A program made the translations under genes and the position numbers. This document shows positions 45,891 to 57,642 of a stretch of 64,000 bases of DNA, piece by piece; position 1 is the first letter of the stretch, and each line of letters begins with the position of its first letter. Under the pieces are notes generated by a model. That model had not been told where the DNA came from. It ran no database searches and worked only from the letters and a program-made list of their open reading frames with translations. The stretch is from Moringa oleifera (Eukaryota > Streptophyta > Magnoliopsida > Brassicales > Moringaceae): assembly GCA_021397835.1 (NCBI GenBank), contig JAJFZO010000396.1, forward strand, positions 3,100,001 through 3,164,000, written 5' to 3'.

Positions 45891-46595
45891 TTCACCTATG
45901 GGTGGCATGGTGGCACATTGAAGCCATGGCATGGATGCTCATTAAGGCCCCAATGCAAGTCATGCCATGGATAGCATCACACGAGGGTGCTAATACATAA
46001 ATAGTACTTCAAAAGGGAATAGCCAACTTGCTAAGGGGTGTTTGGTGAGTCCTTAATGTATGGGTCATGAGAGATGGCTCAAGTGGATTAGACCTTTTCG
46101 TAAGGCACCTAGCAAAAAAACAAGTGGAGCACTCGTAACCAATGAACATTTGCTCGTGTTGGCAGCAAGTTGGGCATGCACGATCATGAGGCATATAGTG
46201 TGCGCTTTGATGGCTTAACCTACGCGGTTAGCACTAATTGATGGTAGTAGTGAAGGATGGGATACTTGTCACGAAAAGCTAAAGCCATATTACTTTAGGG
46301 TAGTTAAGGGTATCAACTGCCAAGTTTTATACCTTATTTATTTTATGAGCAAAGTCATCATGAGTCCATGATGTCCTCCTGCTTTTAGGTTGTAATTTTC
46401 TTTAACATGAATGAAAAGGTTAGGAGTGGTTCCCATAATTATCGGTGTGTCTCTCTTTTACTCTTTCTCGTGTGCATGTGTGGGTTTTTCTTTTGAGCAT
46501 ACTTGATGTTATGTGCATGTGGTGAGAATTGCTAATGAGTTGGGTGACACTTGTGCCATCATTTGGTGAGAAGTTGATCATAGACCTCAACTGTG
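45891..46595 (+). other. possible 3' LTR remnant of the gypsy element
   Basis: Non-coding sequence directly after the chromodomain. Around 46380-46450, TTTTAGGTTGTAATTTTC, TTTAACATGAATGAAAAGG and a TCTCTCTTTTACTCTTTCTC stretch resemble the polyadenylation region found in plant gypsy LTRs. There is no second LTR in the window to compare with and no clear TG...CA ends, so the assignment rests on position. Short 18S-like words may begin a little before 46595. Confidence 0.4.
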
Positions 46596-46831
46596 TGACA
46601 CCTACTATGGTGGTGATGGGACGGGGAAATAGGGTTCGATTCTAGATAAGGAGCTTAAGAAATAACTACCACATTTAAGGAAGGCAGCAAGCATGCAAAA
46701 TACGCAATCTTGACACAAAAAGGTAGTAACAATAAATAATAATACAGAGCTCATTAAGTCTAGTAATTGGAGTGAGTATAATTAAAATCGCTTAACAAGG
46801 ATCCATTGGAAGGCAAGTTTGGTGCTAGTAG
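46596..46831 (+). pseudogene. 18S rRNA fragment (~235 nt, interior)
   Basis: CCTACTATGGTGGTGATGGG, then AATAGGGTTCGATTCTAG, CTACCACATTTAAGGAAGGC, AATACGCAATCTTGACAC, GGTAGTAACAATAAATAA and GGCAAGTTTGGTGCTAGTAG correspond to 18S nucleotides roughly 350-590. The last block is the start of the 530-loop region (canonical GGCAAGTCTGGTGCCAGCAG), where the fragment breaks. Confidence 0.9.
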
Positions 46832-47020
46832 CGTGTTTGCAGCTTGCTTCCATGAGGTGTAATTGTCTTGCGTGGCGTGCATTGTGTTACACCACATTGG
46901 GCTGGGAACATGATGACTGGATAAGGTTTCCACTTAGCCTATGAATGGCATAATACAAAGACAATTAATTCAAATGATAGAATTTAGTTTCTGAAAGCAT
47001 GCAATGTAGGGTCCTAATGT
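46832..47020 (-). other. inverted rDNA ETS fragment
   Basis: The minus strand reads GGACCCTACATTGCATGC, TTTGAATTAATTG, CATAGGCTAAGTGGAAACCT and a diverged tail, the same order as the start of the ETS at 9635-9720. It is inserted between plus-strand 18S and 25S fragments. The left ~70 bp are only weakly similar. Confidence 0.6.
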
Positions 47021-47022
47021 TA

Positions 47023-47434
47023 CTTGAATTGTAGTCTGAATGATAGACCAGGGCCTAAGTCCCTTGGAAAGGTGCACCAAAAAAGGTGAAAGCCTCGTCC
47101 TGCATTGACCACACCATAAGGCGCTATAAATAATTCAAGTTTTTTAGGAATGTAGCCCCAACTAGGTGAAAAATTTTATCCAAGGCCAAATACACGCGAG
47201 AGACCGATAGCGAACAAGTATAATGAAGGAAAGATTCAAAAGACTTTGAAAAGAGAGTCAAAAAGTGCTTGAAATTGTCCGAAGGGAACTATATTAGGGT
47301 CAATGATGCACCTTGGTTAGATGTGGAACGATCACAAGCTAATCCATTGATCGACTCAGGGTGCGAATTGATGTGAATCATGATGGCAGCCCAAGCCCGT
47401 GTGTTTGATACGATTGTGGCAACCACTATTTTTA
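47023..47434 (+). pseudogene. 25S rRNA fragment, 5' region (~410 nt)
   Basis: CTTGAATTGTAGTCTGAATG, GGGCCTAAGTCCCTTGGAAA, GGTGAAAGCCTCGTCC, TTTAGGAATGTAGCCCC, GAGAGACCGATAGCGAACAA and CAAGCCCGTGTGTTTGATAC follow 25S from about nucleotide 100 to 520. At about 47434 (ATTGTGGCAACC) the copy jumps to a segment nearly 2 kb further along in 25S. Confidence 0.92.
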
Positions 47435-48319
47435 ACATTATTTTACCAATTTTGTGAATTGAAGGCAGGGCATTGCCCCTCTTTTTAGACCCAAGGCCAG
47501 TCATGGTTGGCCAATTCGGGCAAACGACTTTGTCAGTAGGGAGTTTAGCTAGTGGTACATCTGTTAAAAGATAACACAAGTCTCCTAAAATGAGCTTAAT
47601 GAGAACAGAAATCCCATATGGAAAAAAAGAGTAAAAGCTCATTTGATTCTAATTTCCAATATGAATACGAACTATGAAAGCATGACCTATCGATCATTTG
47701 GACCTTCAAAATTTGAAGCTAGAGGTGTCAGAAAAGTTACCACATGGATAACTGGCTTATGGTGACCGAAGGTTTATAATGACAATGCTTTTTAATCCTT
47801 TGATGTCGGCTCTTCCTATCATTGTGAAGACAAATTCGCCAAGTGTTCGATTGTTAACTTACCAATATGGAACATGAGCTTCATTTAAATCATCATGAGA
47901 TTGGTTAATTTTACTCCACCAATGCCCGCATCATAATAGTAATTTAACCTAGTATGAGAAGAACTATTGATTCCCATAATTAGTCATCATGTTTGGTTAA
48001 AAAGCTAGTGGCGTGAAGTTATCATTCTTTTATTATCATAAAATGCCTCTATGTCAAAATTTAGGCTAGAAACAATGCATGCACCTACTGCTTGATCAAT
48101 GACCTGCAATAGAGGCCTCTCGCCCCCTAAAAGCATGTGTCATTGGCCAAGCCCGTGCGGTGGAAGACCTTGCAACCTGCTTTCAAGTATGACTCCCACC
48201 AACCAGCAGGTAAAATCTTTTGCGGATGACTTAAATATGTGACAAGGTATTGTAAGTGGCAGAGTGGCCTTGCTGCCACAATCCATTGAGATTTAGCCCT
48301 TTGTCAGTTTGATTCATCC
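47435..48319 (+). pseudogene. 25S rRNA fragment, 3' ~900 nt
   Basis: From TTTTTAACATTATTTTACC through GGGCATTGCCCCTCTTTTTA, TCTGTTAAAAGATAACACAA, GGTGTCAGAAAAGTTACCAC, ATGTCGGCTCTTCCTATCAT and CAATAGTAATTTAACC-like sequence to GCCCTTTGTCAGTTTGATTC. Unlike the copy at 35285 it keeps the peptidyl-transferase segment and the sarcin-ricin loop, the latter as AGTATGAGAAGAAC at 47951-47964 (two transitions from AGTACGAGAGGAAC). This region would be essential in a working ribosome, so the changes mark it as dead. Followed by the 3' spacer at 48320. Confidence 0.93.
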
Positions 48320-48525
48320 TTCCCTATAACCCTAATAATAATTGTCCCTTTTTTTTAGACCATCGATGCCACGAGGTCTGAACTTGACCCTTAAAATAAA
48401 GACCCCAGAAAAAGAGGCAAGTCCTTTAGGTTTTAAAGAATGAGAATCACAAGGGAAAACACTTGGAAAAATATCTAGTAGGCTTAGGGAACCAAGTGTT
48501 ACTCTAAAGAAAATAACAATAATTT
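48320..48525 (+). other. rDNA 3' external spacer plus ~110 bp unassigned sequence
   Basis: 48320-48416 matches 38310-38402 in order and spacing. From 48417 to 48525 (TTTAGGTTTTAAAGAATGAG, then GAAAACACTTGG) I see no match to the A- or H-units; it may be an insertion or the original start of the spacer lost elsewhere. Confidence 0.65.
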
Positions 48526-51350
48526 GTCTCTTATCACCATTTCCCTTGAGTATGTGCCCATCAAGTATGCCACATGGACAATGTCTAAAGGAATAGGAGG
48601 CAAGCCATTGATGCCCCAAATAGGCATGGCATGGGCACAAGGCCTAATGTTTTATGGCCCAAGGCACGACAGCCAATCCAAGAGTGCCCCGTCTGAGCTA
48701 ACCCCTGTTTGCTATGTCCCTTGATCGTGTCCCCAATAAGTGTACCACAAGTGTTAAATTGCCTAGTCCAACGGCTTGAGAGGGAAGTCACGGCTGCCCC
48801 TAGTAAGCATGGCATAGGTGTAAGCCCAAGCGTGCCAGCCCCTTATGGTTATGTCCTTCAATTGTATGCCTAGTAAGCATGCCATGAGTGCGTCATTGCC
48901 TAATCCAAGAGCATGGGAGGCAATCCATGGCTACCTCAATAGGCACTGCATGGCCATAAGGCCTAGTGTGCTACGACATAAGGCAAGCCAGCCTAGCTAA
49001 GAATGCCCAGGCGAGCCAGCCTCTCATCACTATGTCCCTCAATCATGTGCCAAGCGAGTGTGCCATGAGCACCATGTTGCCTAGTCCAATGGCATAAGAG
49101 GCAAGCCATGACTACCCTGTGCGAGCATGGCATTGCCATAAGGCTTAGCATGTTGTAACACAAGGTGTGCCAATGAAGCCAGCCCCTCTAGTAACATCCC
49201 TCAATTGTTTCCCTAGTGAGCGTGCGATGAGCACTGCATTGCCTAATCGAAGGGCATGAGAGGCAAGTAATTGTAGTGCTAAGTAGGCATTGCATGGGTA
49301 AAAGTCCCAGCATGCTGAGGCATAAGGCGGGCTAGCCAAGCCAAGAGCACCCCATGCGAGCTAGCCTCTCGTCATTACGTCCTTCAATCATGTGCCCAAC
49401 GAGTGTGCCATGATCACCATGTTGCCTAATCCAAAGGGACAAAAGGCAAGCCATGACTACCTCCTGCAAGCAAGGCATACGCATACGGCCTAGCATGCTG
49501 TAGCACAAGGTGTGCCACTTAAACCAAGAGTGCCCCACATGGGCCAGCCCCTCTTATAACATCCCTTAATCATTTCCTTAACGAACGTACCATGAGCACC
49601 GTGGTGTCTAATCGAAGGCCACGGGAGGCAAGTAATGACAACCCCAAGTAGGCATTGCATGGGCACGAGTCCTAGCATGTTGAGCCATAAGAAGGGCCAA
49701 TAAGGCCGAGAGCGCCCTACGCGAGTTAGACCCTCATCATTTTATCCCTTAACCATATGCCCAATGAGCGTGCCATGGGCACCACATCGCGTAATACAAG
49801 GGCATGGAAGGCAAGCCATGGCTTCCCCTAATAGGCATGGCATGGGCACAAGGCCTAGCGTGCCATGAATGCCCCATGAGAGCTTGCCCTTAGTCACTAT
49901 GTCCCTTGATCGTGTGCCCAATGAGTGTGCTACAAGCACCGTACTGCCTTGTTTAATGGCATGACTAGTACGCCACGACTGCCCTTAGTAGGCATTGAAT
50001 TGGCGTAACGACTAGCATGCTGCAGCACAAGGCACACCAGTTGAGCTAAGAGCGCCCCACACTAGCTAGCCTCTCGTCACTACGTCCCTCGATCATCTAC
50101 ACAGTAAGCATGCCACGGGCATCATCGCCTTGTCCAAGGCCATGGAGGCAAGCCATGGATACCTACAACAATCATGGTATAGGCATAAGGCCCAGTGTGC
50201 TGTGGCTCAAGGCGTACCAACCAAGCTAAGAGTGCCGTATTCTAGCTAGTCCTTTGTCACTAAGTCCCTCGATCTTATGCCCAGGGAGCATACCATGAGA
50301 GCCAGGTCACCTTGTCCAAGGGTATGAAAGGTAAGCTACAGCTACCCGTAGTAAGCACAATTTTGGTATATGGACCAACATGGTGCAGCACAAGGAATGC
50401 TAGCCAAGCCAAGAGCACCCCACATGAACTAGCCCCTCATTGCTACATCCCTCAATCATATGCCTAACGAGCATGCCATGAGCACTCCATTGACTTGTCC
50501 AAGGGCATAGAAGACAGGCCATAGGCATAACATGGGCTTAAGTCCTAGAATGCTGTAACACAAGGTGCACTAAGCAAGGCAAGAGTACCCCATGCGAGTG
50601 AGCCCCTCCTTGCTATGCCCCTCAATTGTGTCCCTAAAAAGCAAGCCACCAGTGTCATGTTGCTTGGTCTAAGGCCACGGATGGCAAGCTGTGGATGCCA
50701 ATAATGGGCACAAGGTCTGACATGCTGCAGTACTAAGGCTATCCATTGTGTGCCTAACTAGCATGCGACAAGCATCACCTCGCTTGGTCCAAAGGCATAA
50801 GAGTCAAACCGTAATTTCTCTTAATAGGCACAGCATGGGTGTAAGGCCTAATGTGCTACATCACAAAGCGCACTAGCCAAGCCAAGAGTGCCGCATATGA
50901 CCTAGCCTATTATATTGCGTCCTTTCATCGGGTGCCTAGCCAGCATCACATAAGCACCATGTCGCCTGGTCCCAGAGCATAGGAGTAAGCCATAGCTGCC
51001 TCTAACGTGCACAATGTGGGCACAAGGCCCAACATACTACGATGTAAGGTGCGCTAGTCGAGCAAAAAGCATCCTACATGAGCCAGGCCCTCGTCGCCAT
51101 GTTTTCGATCGTGTGCCTAATGAGTGTGCCATAAGCGTCTCATCACCTAGTCGAAGGGCATAAGAGGCAAGCCATAGCTAACTCTAGTAAGCATGGCATG
51201 GGCACAAGAGGCAAGCCACAGCTAACCCTAGTAAGCATGGCATGGGCACAAGACCCAACGTGCTATAGGAAGGCATGTTAGCCAAACCAAAAGCACCCCA
51301 CACAAGCAAGCCTAAGCACATTGTAAGGCATCGCATGTGCTATGGTTTAG
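48526..51350 (+). repeat. IGS A-repeat array, plus orientation, ~16 units
   Basis: Landmark AGGCAAGCCATGG-like words lie near 48597, 48785, 48917, 49097, 49262, 49442, 49626, 49806, 49965, 50145, 50327 and 50507, a spacing of 165-185 bp with a tendency for longer and shorter units to alternate. The array starts after the 25S 3' end and passes into H-units at 51350. Short minus-strand open frames (49145-49939) recur because the unit is partly stop-free, not because of coding. Confidence 0.85.
51165..51252 (+). repeat. 44 bp direct duplication within an A-unit
   Basis: Two adjacent 44 bp copies start AGGCAAGCCATAGCTAAC at 51165 and AGGCAAGCCACAGCTAAC at 51209 and both end GGCATGGGCACAAG. They differ at two positions. 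Elsewhere this segment is present once per unit, so it is a recent local duplication. Confidence 0.9.
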
Positions 51351-53849
51351 ATCATGGCCTTAAGCTGTACCAGACTGTCAGGGCAACCAGAAGTGATTGC
51401 AAGTTTACAAGACAAGGTAGTATGCATGCATCCTAAGCCATCTAGAGGCAATGCTACACCAACGTGCTGACCGCAATACCTAATTGTGAACTTTTTAGGA
51501 ATTAATGGTTTTTTACATGTTGAATTGATCCAAAAATGACTCAGATAAATCATGTACTTCATTAAGAGTTTGCCCCTCAAATTTGGGAGCATTTCTACTC
51601 ACGAGTTTTTTTTTTTTTTAATGATTTTTTGAATTTTAGGATGTGTAAAATTCATTAAAAAAAAGATGCTATGAAAACTCTAAACTTTTTTTGTTGGTAG
51701 ACCTTGTTACTCTTTACATTTATGCAAAATTTCAGCACAACTTTGCAAATAATTTTTTAGGCCCATTATGATAGCTCACATATATTGATGTTTCCTTATG
51801 CAAGAAATGAATTTCCATTTAAGACTCTTTAAAGGGGAGGAGCTCACCTGCTTGGTGGCTGCTCACAGGCGATGCATACTCCCTCCCTACCTAGACACAT
51901 GGACAACATTTAGCATGGGAAATCGAGCATAGAAGGTATGGGCACAAGGCCCAATGTGCCACGACATAAGGCGTGCCAACCAAACCAAAAGCCCACACTA
52001 GCCAATCTTGGTCGTTGTGTCCATTGATCACGTGCCTAGCAATCATGCCATGAGCACTTGGTCCAAGGCATGGGAGGCTAGCCACGGTTCTCCCCATCAG
52101 TCAAGGCATAGGCGTCGAATGTGCTGTTGGTGTTCATTACATCAGCTAGTTCGGCTAGACCATGGCCTCAAAGTGTTTTAGACACTTAAGGCAGGCATAG
52201 GTGCCTATAGGTGCACTAGACAAGGCAACACGCATGCACCATGGGCAATCTAGAGGCAAGATTAGACGAAAATGCTAGCCATAGTGGCCAGTTACAAACT
52301 CTTTTACGATTTAATGATTTGTCAATTACTCAATTGCTCCAGAAATGACTCAGATAAATTTTTTAATTCATTAAGAGTCTGCCCTTAAATTTGGGAGCAT
52401 TCAAACTCACGATATAATTTTCATGATTTTTTTTAAGTTTTTGACTATATAAAATTCATAAAAAACAATTGAAAACTCAAAAAATTCTTTTTTTTTATTT
52501 GTAGATCTGATTATTCTTTACATCAATTCAAAATTTTAGCTCAAAATTCCTTAAAAATAATTATTTTGATTCATTGTGACAGCTCATATATATATATTGA
52601 AATTTCCTCGTATCGAAAGTGAACTTTCATTTAAAACTCTCTAGGAGGGAGGAGCTTATCTGCTTGGGGGCTGCTACGAGCCATGCATGCTCCCTTACCC
52701 AATCTCATGGGTAGGCACTAGCATGGGAAACCATAGCACAAATGGAATGGGCGCAAGGCCTAGTGTGCTATGGCATAAAGGTGGCTGATCAAGCCTGCCC
52801 CTTATCGCTACCTCGATCATGTGCCCAGCGAGCGTGCCACGAGCATGCCATGAGTGCTTGCTTCAAGGGCACCAAAAGCTAGCCATTACATTCCCCATCA
52901 CACATGACATGGGTGCAAGGCCCAACATGCTATAGCACAAGCTGCACTAGCCAAGAGAAGGGCACCCTACCAGTAGGCTTGACCATAGCCTGAAGCTGTG
53001 CTAGACTTTGAAGGCAGCTATAGGTGGCTGTAAGTGTAGTGGATAATGGAGCATGCATGCACCCTAGGCAATTTAGAAGCTACGCTGCACCAATGTGCTA
53101 ATTGTAATGCTCAATTGTGAACTTTTTATTAATTAAAAGTCTTTTCATTACTAAATTGTTCCATAAATGACCCAAATTAATCGTCCAATTCATTAGAAGG
53201 TGCCCTTAAATTTAAATGCATTCCAACTTACAAGTTATCTTTTATGACTTTTTGAATTGTAGGCCGTATAAAATTCACCAAAAAAAAAATTTGATGCTCA
53301 AAAAATTCTAAAATGTTTTTTCATTGGTAGACTCGATTGCTTTCTACATCTTTACAAAATTTCAGCATAAAACTCCTTCTAAATAATTTTTTAGACCCAT
53401 TATGACAGCCAGATATATTAATGTTCTCTCTTTCTTTAAGTAAATTTTCTTATAAGACTCTTTAGGAGGGCAGAGCTCACCTACTTGGGGGCACTCATGA
53501 GCCATGCGTGCTTTTCCCGACTCACTTATAAGTGTAGGCACTAGGCATGAGAAACCCAGCATACATGACATGGGCACAAGGACCAGTGTGCTGCGACACA
53601 AGTTATGCCAGCCAAGCCAAGAGAGCCCCATTCGAGCCAGCCCTTCATCGCTACATCTTCGATCGTGTGCCCAGTAAGCATGCCATGAGCACCTAGTCCG
53701 AAGGCACGAGAGGCTAGCCATGGCTATCTCTAGTAAGCACAGCGTGGGTGCAAAGTTTAAAATGCTATAGAATAAGGCATGTTAGCCAAGCCTAGAGCCC
53801 CCACACTAGCAAGCTGTAAGCACGCTATAAGGCATTGCACATGCTATGT
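51351..53849 (+). repeat. IGS H-units, about three copies
   Basis: H-unit landmarks near 51500 (GAATTAATGG), 52310 and 53133, with the AT-rich halves at 51600-51800, 52390-52600 and 53220-53420. The last A-like segment ends at GGCATTGCACATGCTATG (53849), where CACTA element B starts. Confidence 0.83.
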
Positions 53850-53852
53850 GGC

Positions 53853-54598
53853 TCAAATCTTGCTGTAATTTGCCTAGTTTTGAAACATCCACAACCTTAT
53901 TACACTAAGCATTGAAGAAGAAGCAAAATCTCATTATTGCATATCTAACATGTTTTGGCAAAACTGAGCGAATAGCCAATGGTAGAAGTTGTAGCATAAG
54001 AGCATGACAATTGTGAGACTTAAGACCTTGAATTTTCATATCTATCATTGACGTAAGATTTTTAAAATTTGAAGAATACCTATCTGGAACTTTTATGTTT
54101 GATAATGTCTCACAAAACATCTTTCTCTCTAATTTGCTTAAAGTGTAACAAGCAACTGGTAAATAAGTACGGCCATTTTCAACCTTGGGAGCTAACTCTT
54201 TCCTTAAGCCAATTTCTACAATATCTAGTCGAGTGTTGATCCCATCTTTAGATTTTTCAAGAATATTAAGTAAAGTTCCATAAATGCTTTCGCAAGCATT
54301 TTCTTCAATATGCATTACATCCAAAATATGTCGAACATGTAAATGTTTCCAATATTCAAAGACGAAAAGCATGATTTCTTCGTAAAGCATGTTTGAATAT
54401 TGTCATTCAATCTTTTACGTCGTGTCATTTTTCTCTTAGCAACTATTTTTTTACCCCATGCATTAGTAATAAAACTTACTTTCTGTAGTATTTCTTCTCC
54501 ACCTAGTGCATAAGGAGGTGAATCGGTTTCATGTTATCCATTGAATGCTTTTTTTTGCTTTCTAAATGGGTGATTATTTGGAAGGAATCATCTATGAC

Positions 54599-54650
<52 letters not shown>

Positions 54651-55975
54651 TTCTTACGATGTTGTAATCTATAAGTATACGTGCTTTCACCATATATTGG
54701 ACAAGCATAATATCCGTTAATTGAATAGCCAAAAAGATTCTCATAAGCAAAAAAATCATTAATTATCCATAATAAAACAGTTCATAATGTAAAAAACTCT
54801 TTCTGGTAAGAATCATAGACTTTTACACCAACCTCCCATAAAAGCTTCAAATCATCAATCAACGGAGCAAGATATACATCAATATCATTACCTGGTTGGC
54901 GAGGTCCTGATATAAGCAAAGATAACATCATGAATTTTTGTTTCATACATAACCAAGGTGGTAGATTATATGTTATCATTACCACTAGCCAACAACTATA
55001 TGCAGTGCTAAGAGAACTATGTGGATTTATTCAATCAATAGAAATAACCAATCAAAGATTTCTGTGTTTGGATGTAAAACTTGGCCACTTAAAGTCTATT
55101 AACTTCCAAGCAAGTGAATCAATAAGATGTCTTAGTTTCCTATCTATTTCCTTTTTATTAGCATGCCAAGTTAAATGTTATGCAATTTGTGATGGCTGAA
55201 ACATTCGCTTGAACAGTAGAATAGGAGAAAAGTACCACAATACTTTAGTAGGAATCCCTTTCGTTTGGTTTTTTACCTTACCATTTTCTTTCCACCTTGA
55301 TAGTCCACAAGTAGGACAAGATGATAAATTCTTATACTCCTTTCTATAGAGTATACAATCATTCGAACAAGCATGTATTTTCTTATAATGTAAACCCAAT
55401 GCGTTCATAGTTTTTTTTTTTTTTGCTTCATACATCGATGTAAGGATTTTATTTCTAGTAGGAAACATATCAGACAAATAACTTAACAAATCAGAAAAGC
55501 TTTTATCTGACCACCCAAAATTTCCTTTTATATTATATAATCTTATCAATGCAAACAACTTAGCATATTTCGTATTACCAGGATACAAAGACTTTTCTGC
55601 ATCTTCTAGTAAGTTCTAAAATAATCCAAGATCATCTTGATAATATTCAAATGCATCATTAACCATGTCTATTGTATTGTCAATATGATCATCCTTGTAA
55701 GATTCATCAAACACTGATTTCTTATTTGTGCAAGATCTAGAAGAACACTCTTTTCCATGCCAAATCCATCTCTTATGCCTCTGATCAATCCTTTTACTAA
55801 ACAAATGATACTTTACTTTTTCAACACTTAATAATATCAAATTAGAACACGATTGATAAGGACATCTAATGAATGTAGGATCTTCACAATGAGAAATGGC
55901 AAAAGCAAGAAACTCATCCACTCCATCAGAAGACTCCTTGGACAATCTATCCAAGGGCATCCAAGATTTATCCAT
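53853..55975 (-). pseudogene. TNP2 transposase of element B, broken
   Basis: A start at 55975 (MDKSWM) opens a transposase-associated domain, with CPYQSCSN as the cysteine pair. The TNP2 core follows: YPGNTKYAKL, GWSDKSF, then ACSNDCILYRKEY and CPTCGLSRW (zinc-ligand-like cysteines), IPTKVLWYF, TYNLPPWLCMK and APLIDDLKLLWEVGV. Next comes DUF4218: LDVMHIEENACESIYGT, CYTLSKLERKMF, LKSHNCHALMLQLLP. In-frame stops occur at 55616-55618 (a Gln in relatives), at 55175-55177, near 55070, at an Arg-like position near 54780, and after FFNA at 53902. Several fit CAG-to-TAG or CGA-to-TGA changes. The C-terminus is lost at the IGS junction. Confidence 0.9.
54601..54648. repeat. (AT)24 microsatellite within TNP2
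   Basis: Forty-eight bases of alternating AT interrupt the TNP2 remnant between the zinc-rich core and DUF4218. On the minus strand they would read as alternating Ile-Tyr, in place of a segment that normally has a basic, aromatic composition. It probably grew from a short resident TATATA. Confidence 0.95.
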
Positions 55976-57130
55976 ATTTTACCCTATGATGACAAATAAA
56001 AGAAAACCCACTCATTATGCATGTTTATTATGTATGTAATACATATCATGTAAAGTAATGTTATTGCAAAAATAAGATAAGAAACAAGGTGCCCACTAGA
56101 TTGAAAGGCCTTAGGCAAAGCGGAGACTATTTCTTTTAAACACATGGTACATTAGTAGACTACTAAGGAATTACCAACCTGAAATGATGTTAGCTGTGCA
56201 GAAAAAGTAGTAGCTTCTATCTAAAGGGTTTTGACCTTTCTTTCAAGTTCTATTAATATGTAACAAGCTTTCTTTTCCTTTGAACGAGCAACTGACTATC
56301 ACAGTAATTATCATGCATGATGAACCATATCATCTGTGAGGAAAAAAAAACATTTATTACTCGCACAGCAAAATACTGAAAAAGGTTCCACTTTAATTGA
56401 AGTACCGGTGTATCAATAAAGTTTTTCTCTCAATGATTATTCTTTTATTATTGGTTTGTCTTTGCTTTAACTAAAGTAATCCCTAATCCATCAAGTACTG
56501 TGTGTCAACAAGACACACTAGTTATCAATTATCCAAAATATTTATAAAACTAATATTTCTACCATGATTTACTTGGAGTTTCTAGTATCACAGTGGAAAC
56601 TAAACTGGAATTCAAAATGCCAAAAAAATGCTTAAGACATGCAAACTGTTTGATAAATTGATAAAGACACAATCATAATAGAATTGAGTTGAAGTTATAG
56701 AATTCTTCAAGGAAATATTAGCAGTCTTTTATGGTAAGCAACATGGATTACACTACATAGAAAGTCAAGGATTTAGTTCGTGTACTAAATGTCAGTCCTA
56801 TAGTTACGACAAAACCAAACTAAGCCTGCTTTGCTAGCTCAGTTATTTCCAACTAAATAATTAATAGTTGTAGGGTTACCAAGCTAAATTACAGAGATGT
56901 AAGAGGCACATCATTTACTATAAACCAGCAACAAGACTTTGTTAAACTATGGATAACAAGCATTAACAAGCATTCACAGAGCAAGCCAATATCTTTGATT
57001 TAGATAAAAATAAAGCAAAATTACTTTAATAGGATGCATTCTAACAAGTTATAGCTTGAAACAATGACTCTGTCCATAAAAAAATGTGCAATTCACTTGA
57101 TATATCTTAAGGTGGGTAGTGATTGCATTT
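55976..57130. other. leader region of element B, unassigned
   Basis: AT-rich sequence upstream (on the minus strand) of the TNP2 start. Possible promoter or 5' intron. No open frame, repeat or RNA gene is recognisable apart from a stretch near 56880-57060 without special structure. Confidence 0.5.
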
Positions 57131-57642
57131 CAAGAATATAAACAATAAAATTAATTTCTAAATTCACGGAGAACATGCTCCAGTAAAAATTTTCTCTCTT
57201 AATTTACTTACAATTTCTAGTATCACAAGGGTAACAAACATGGGTATCATCCGATAATGCATAATGCTAAGAGAAGAAAATTTTAGAACAAAACTAAGTA
57301 AGAAATTGCAAGACTTGACAAAAAAATCTCTCTTTCTCTCTTACAGTGCTAGATGAAGGTTTGATTAGTTTTACATGCCATTTTTCCAAGAATATAAATA
57401 GTAACGTTAATTTCCAAATTCACAAAGAACATGCTCTAGTAAAAATTTTCTCCTTTCATTTACTTACAATTTCTAGTATCATAATGGTAACAAACATGGG
57501 TATCATCCGACAACGCACAATGCCAATAGAAGAAAATTTTAGAACAAAACTAAGTAAGAAATTGCAAGACTTGACAAAAAAATATCTCTTTCTCTCTTAC
57601 AATGCAAGATGAAGTTTTGATTAGTTTTACATACCATTTTTC
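57131..57642. repeat. 256 bp tandem duplication in the leader of element B
   Basis: Copy 1 (57131-57386) and copy 2 (57387-57642) both begin CAAGAATATAAA and share ACAATTTCTAGTATCA, AACAAACATGGGTATCATCC, GAAGAAAATTTTAGAACAAA and TTGCAAGACTTGACAAAAAAA at a constant 256 bp offset. A few substitutions separate them. The open frame at 57346-57612 lies across the junction and is not protein-like. Confidence 0.93.

Larger units (their letters stand above)
42180..46595 (+). mobile_element. degenerate Ty3/gypsy chromovirus
   Basis: The domain order end of Gag, protease, reverse transcriptase, RNase H, integrase, chromodomain is that of a plant chromovirus. The 5' LTR, primer-binding site and most of Gag are absent. 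A possible 3' LTR remnant follows at 45891. No reading frame is intact: stops and frameshifts occur about every 20-80 codons. It lies between an inverted 25S/ITS2 block preceded by a CACTA-like end and an 18S fragment. The family is the common plant LTR-retrotransposon group; the clade within it was not determined. Confidence 0.85.

Noticed and set aside
45891..46595. Complete gypsy LTR
   Set aside because: No TG...CA ends and no second LTR for comparison are present, so only a possible remnant is recorded.
54930..55199. 89-codon plus-strand frame
   Set aside because: It is antisense to the TNP2 core of element B (PPWLCMK region) and has no protein-like features of its own.
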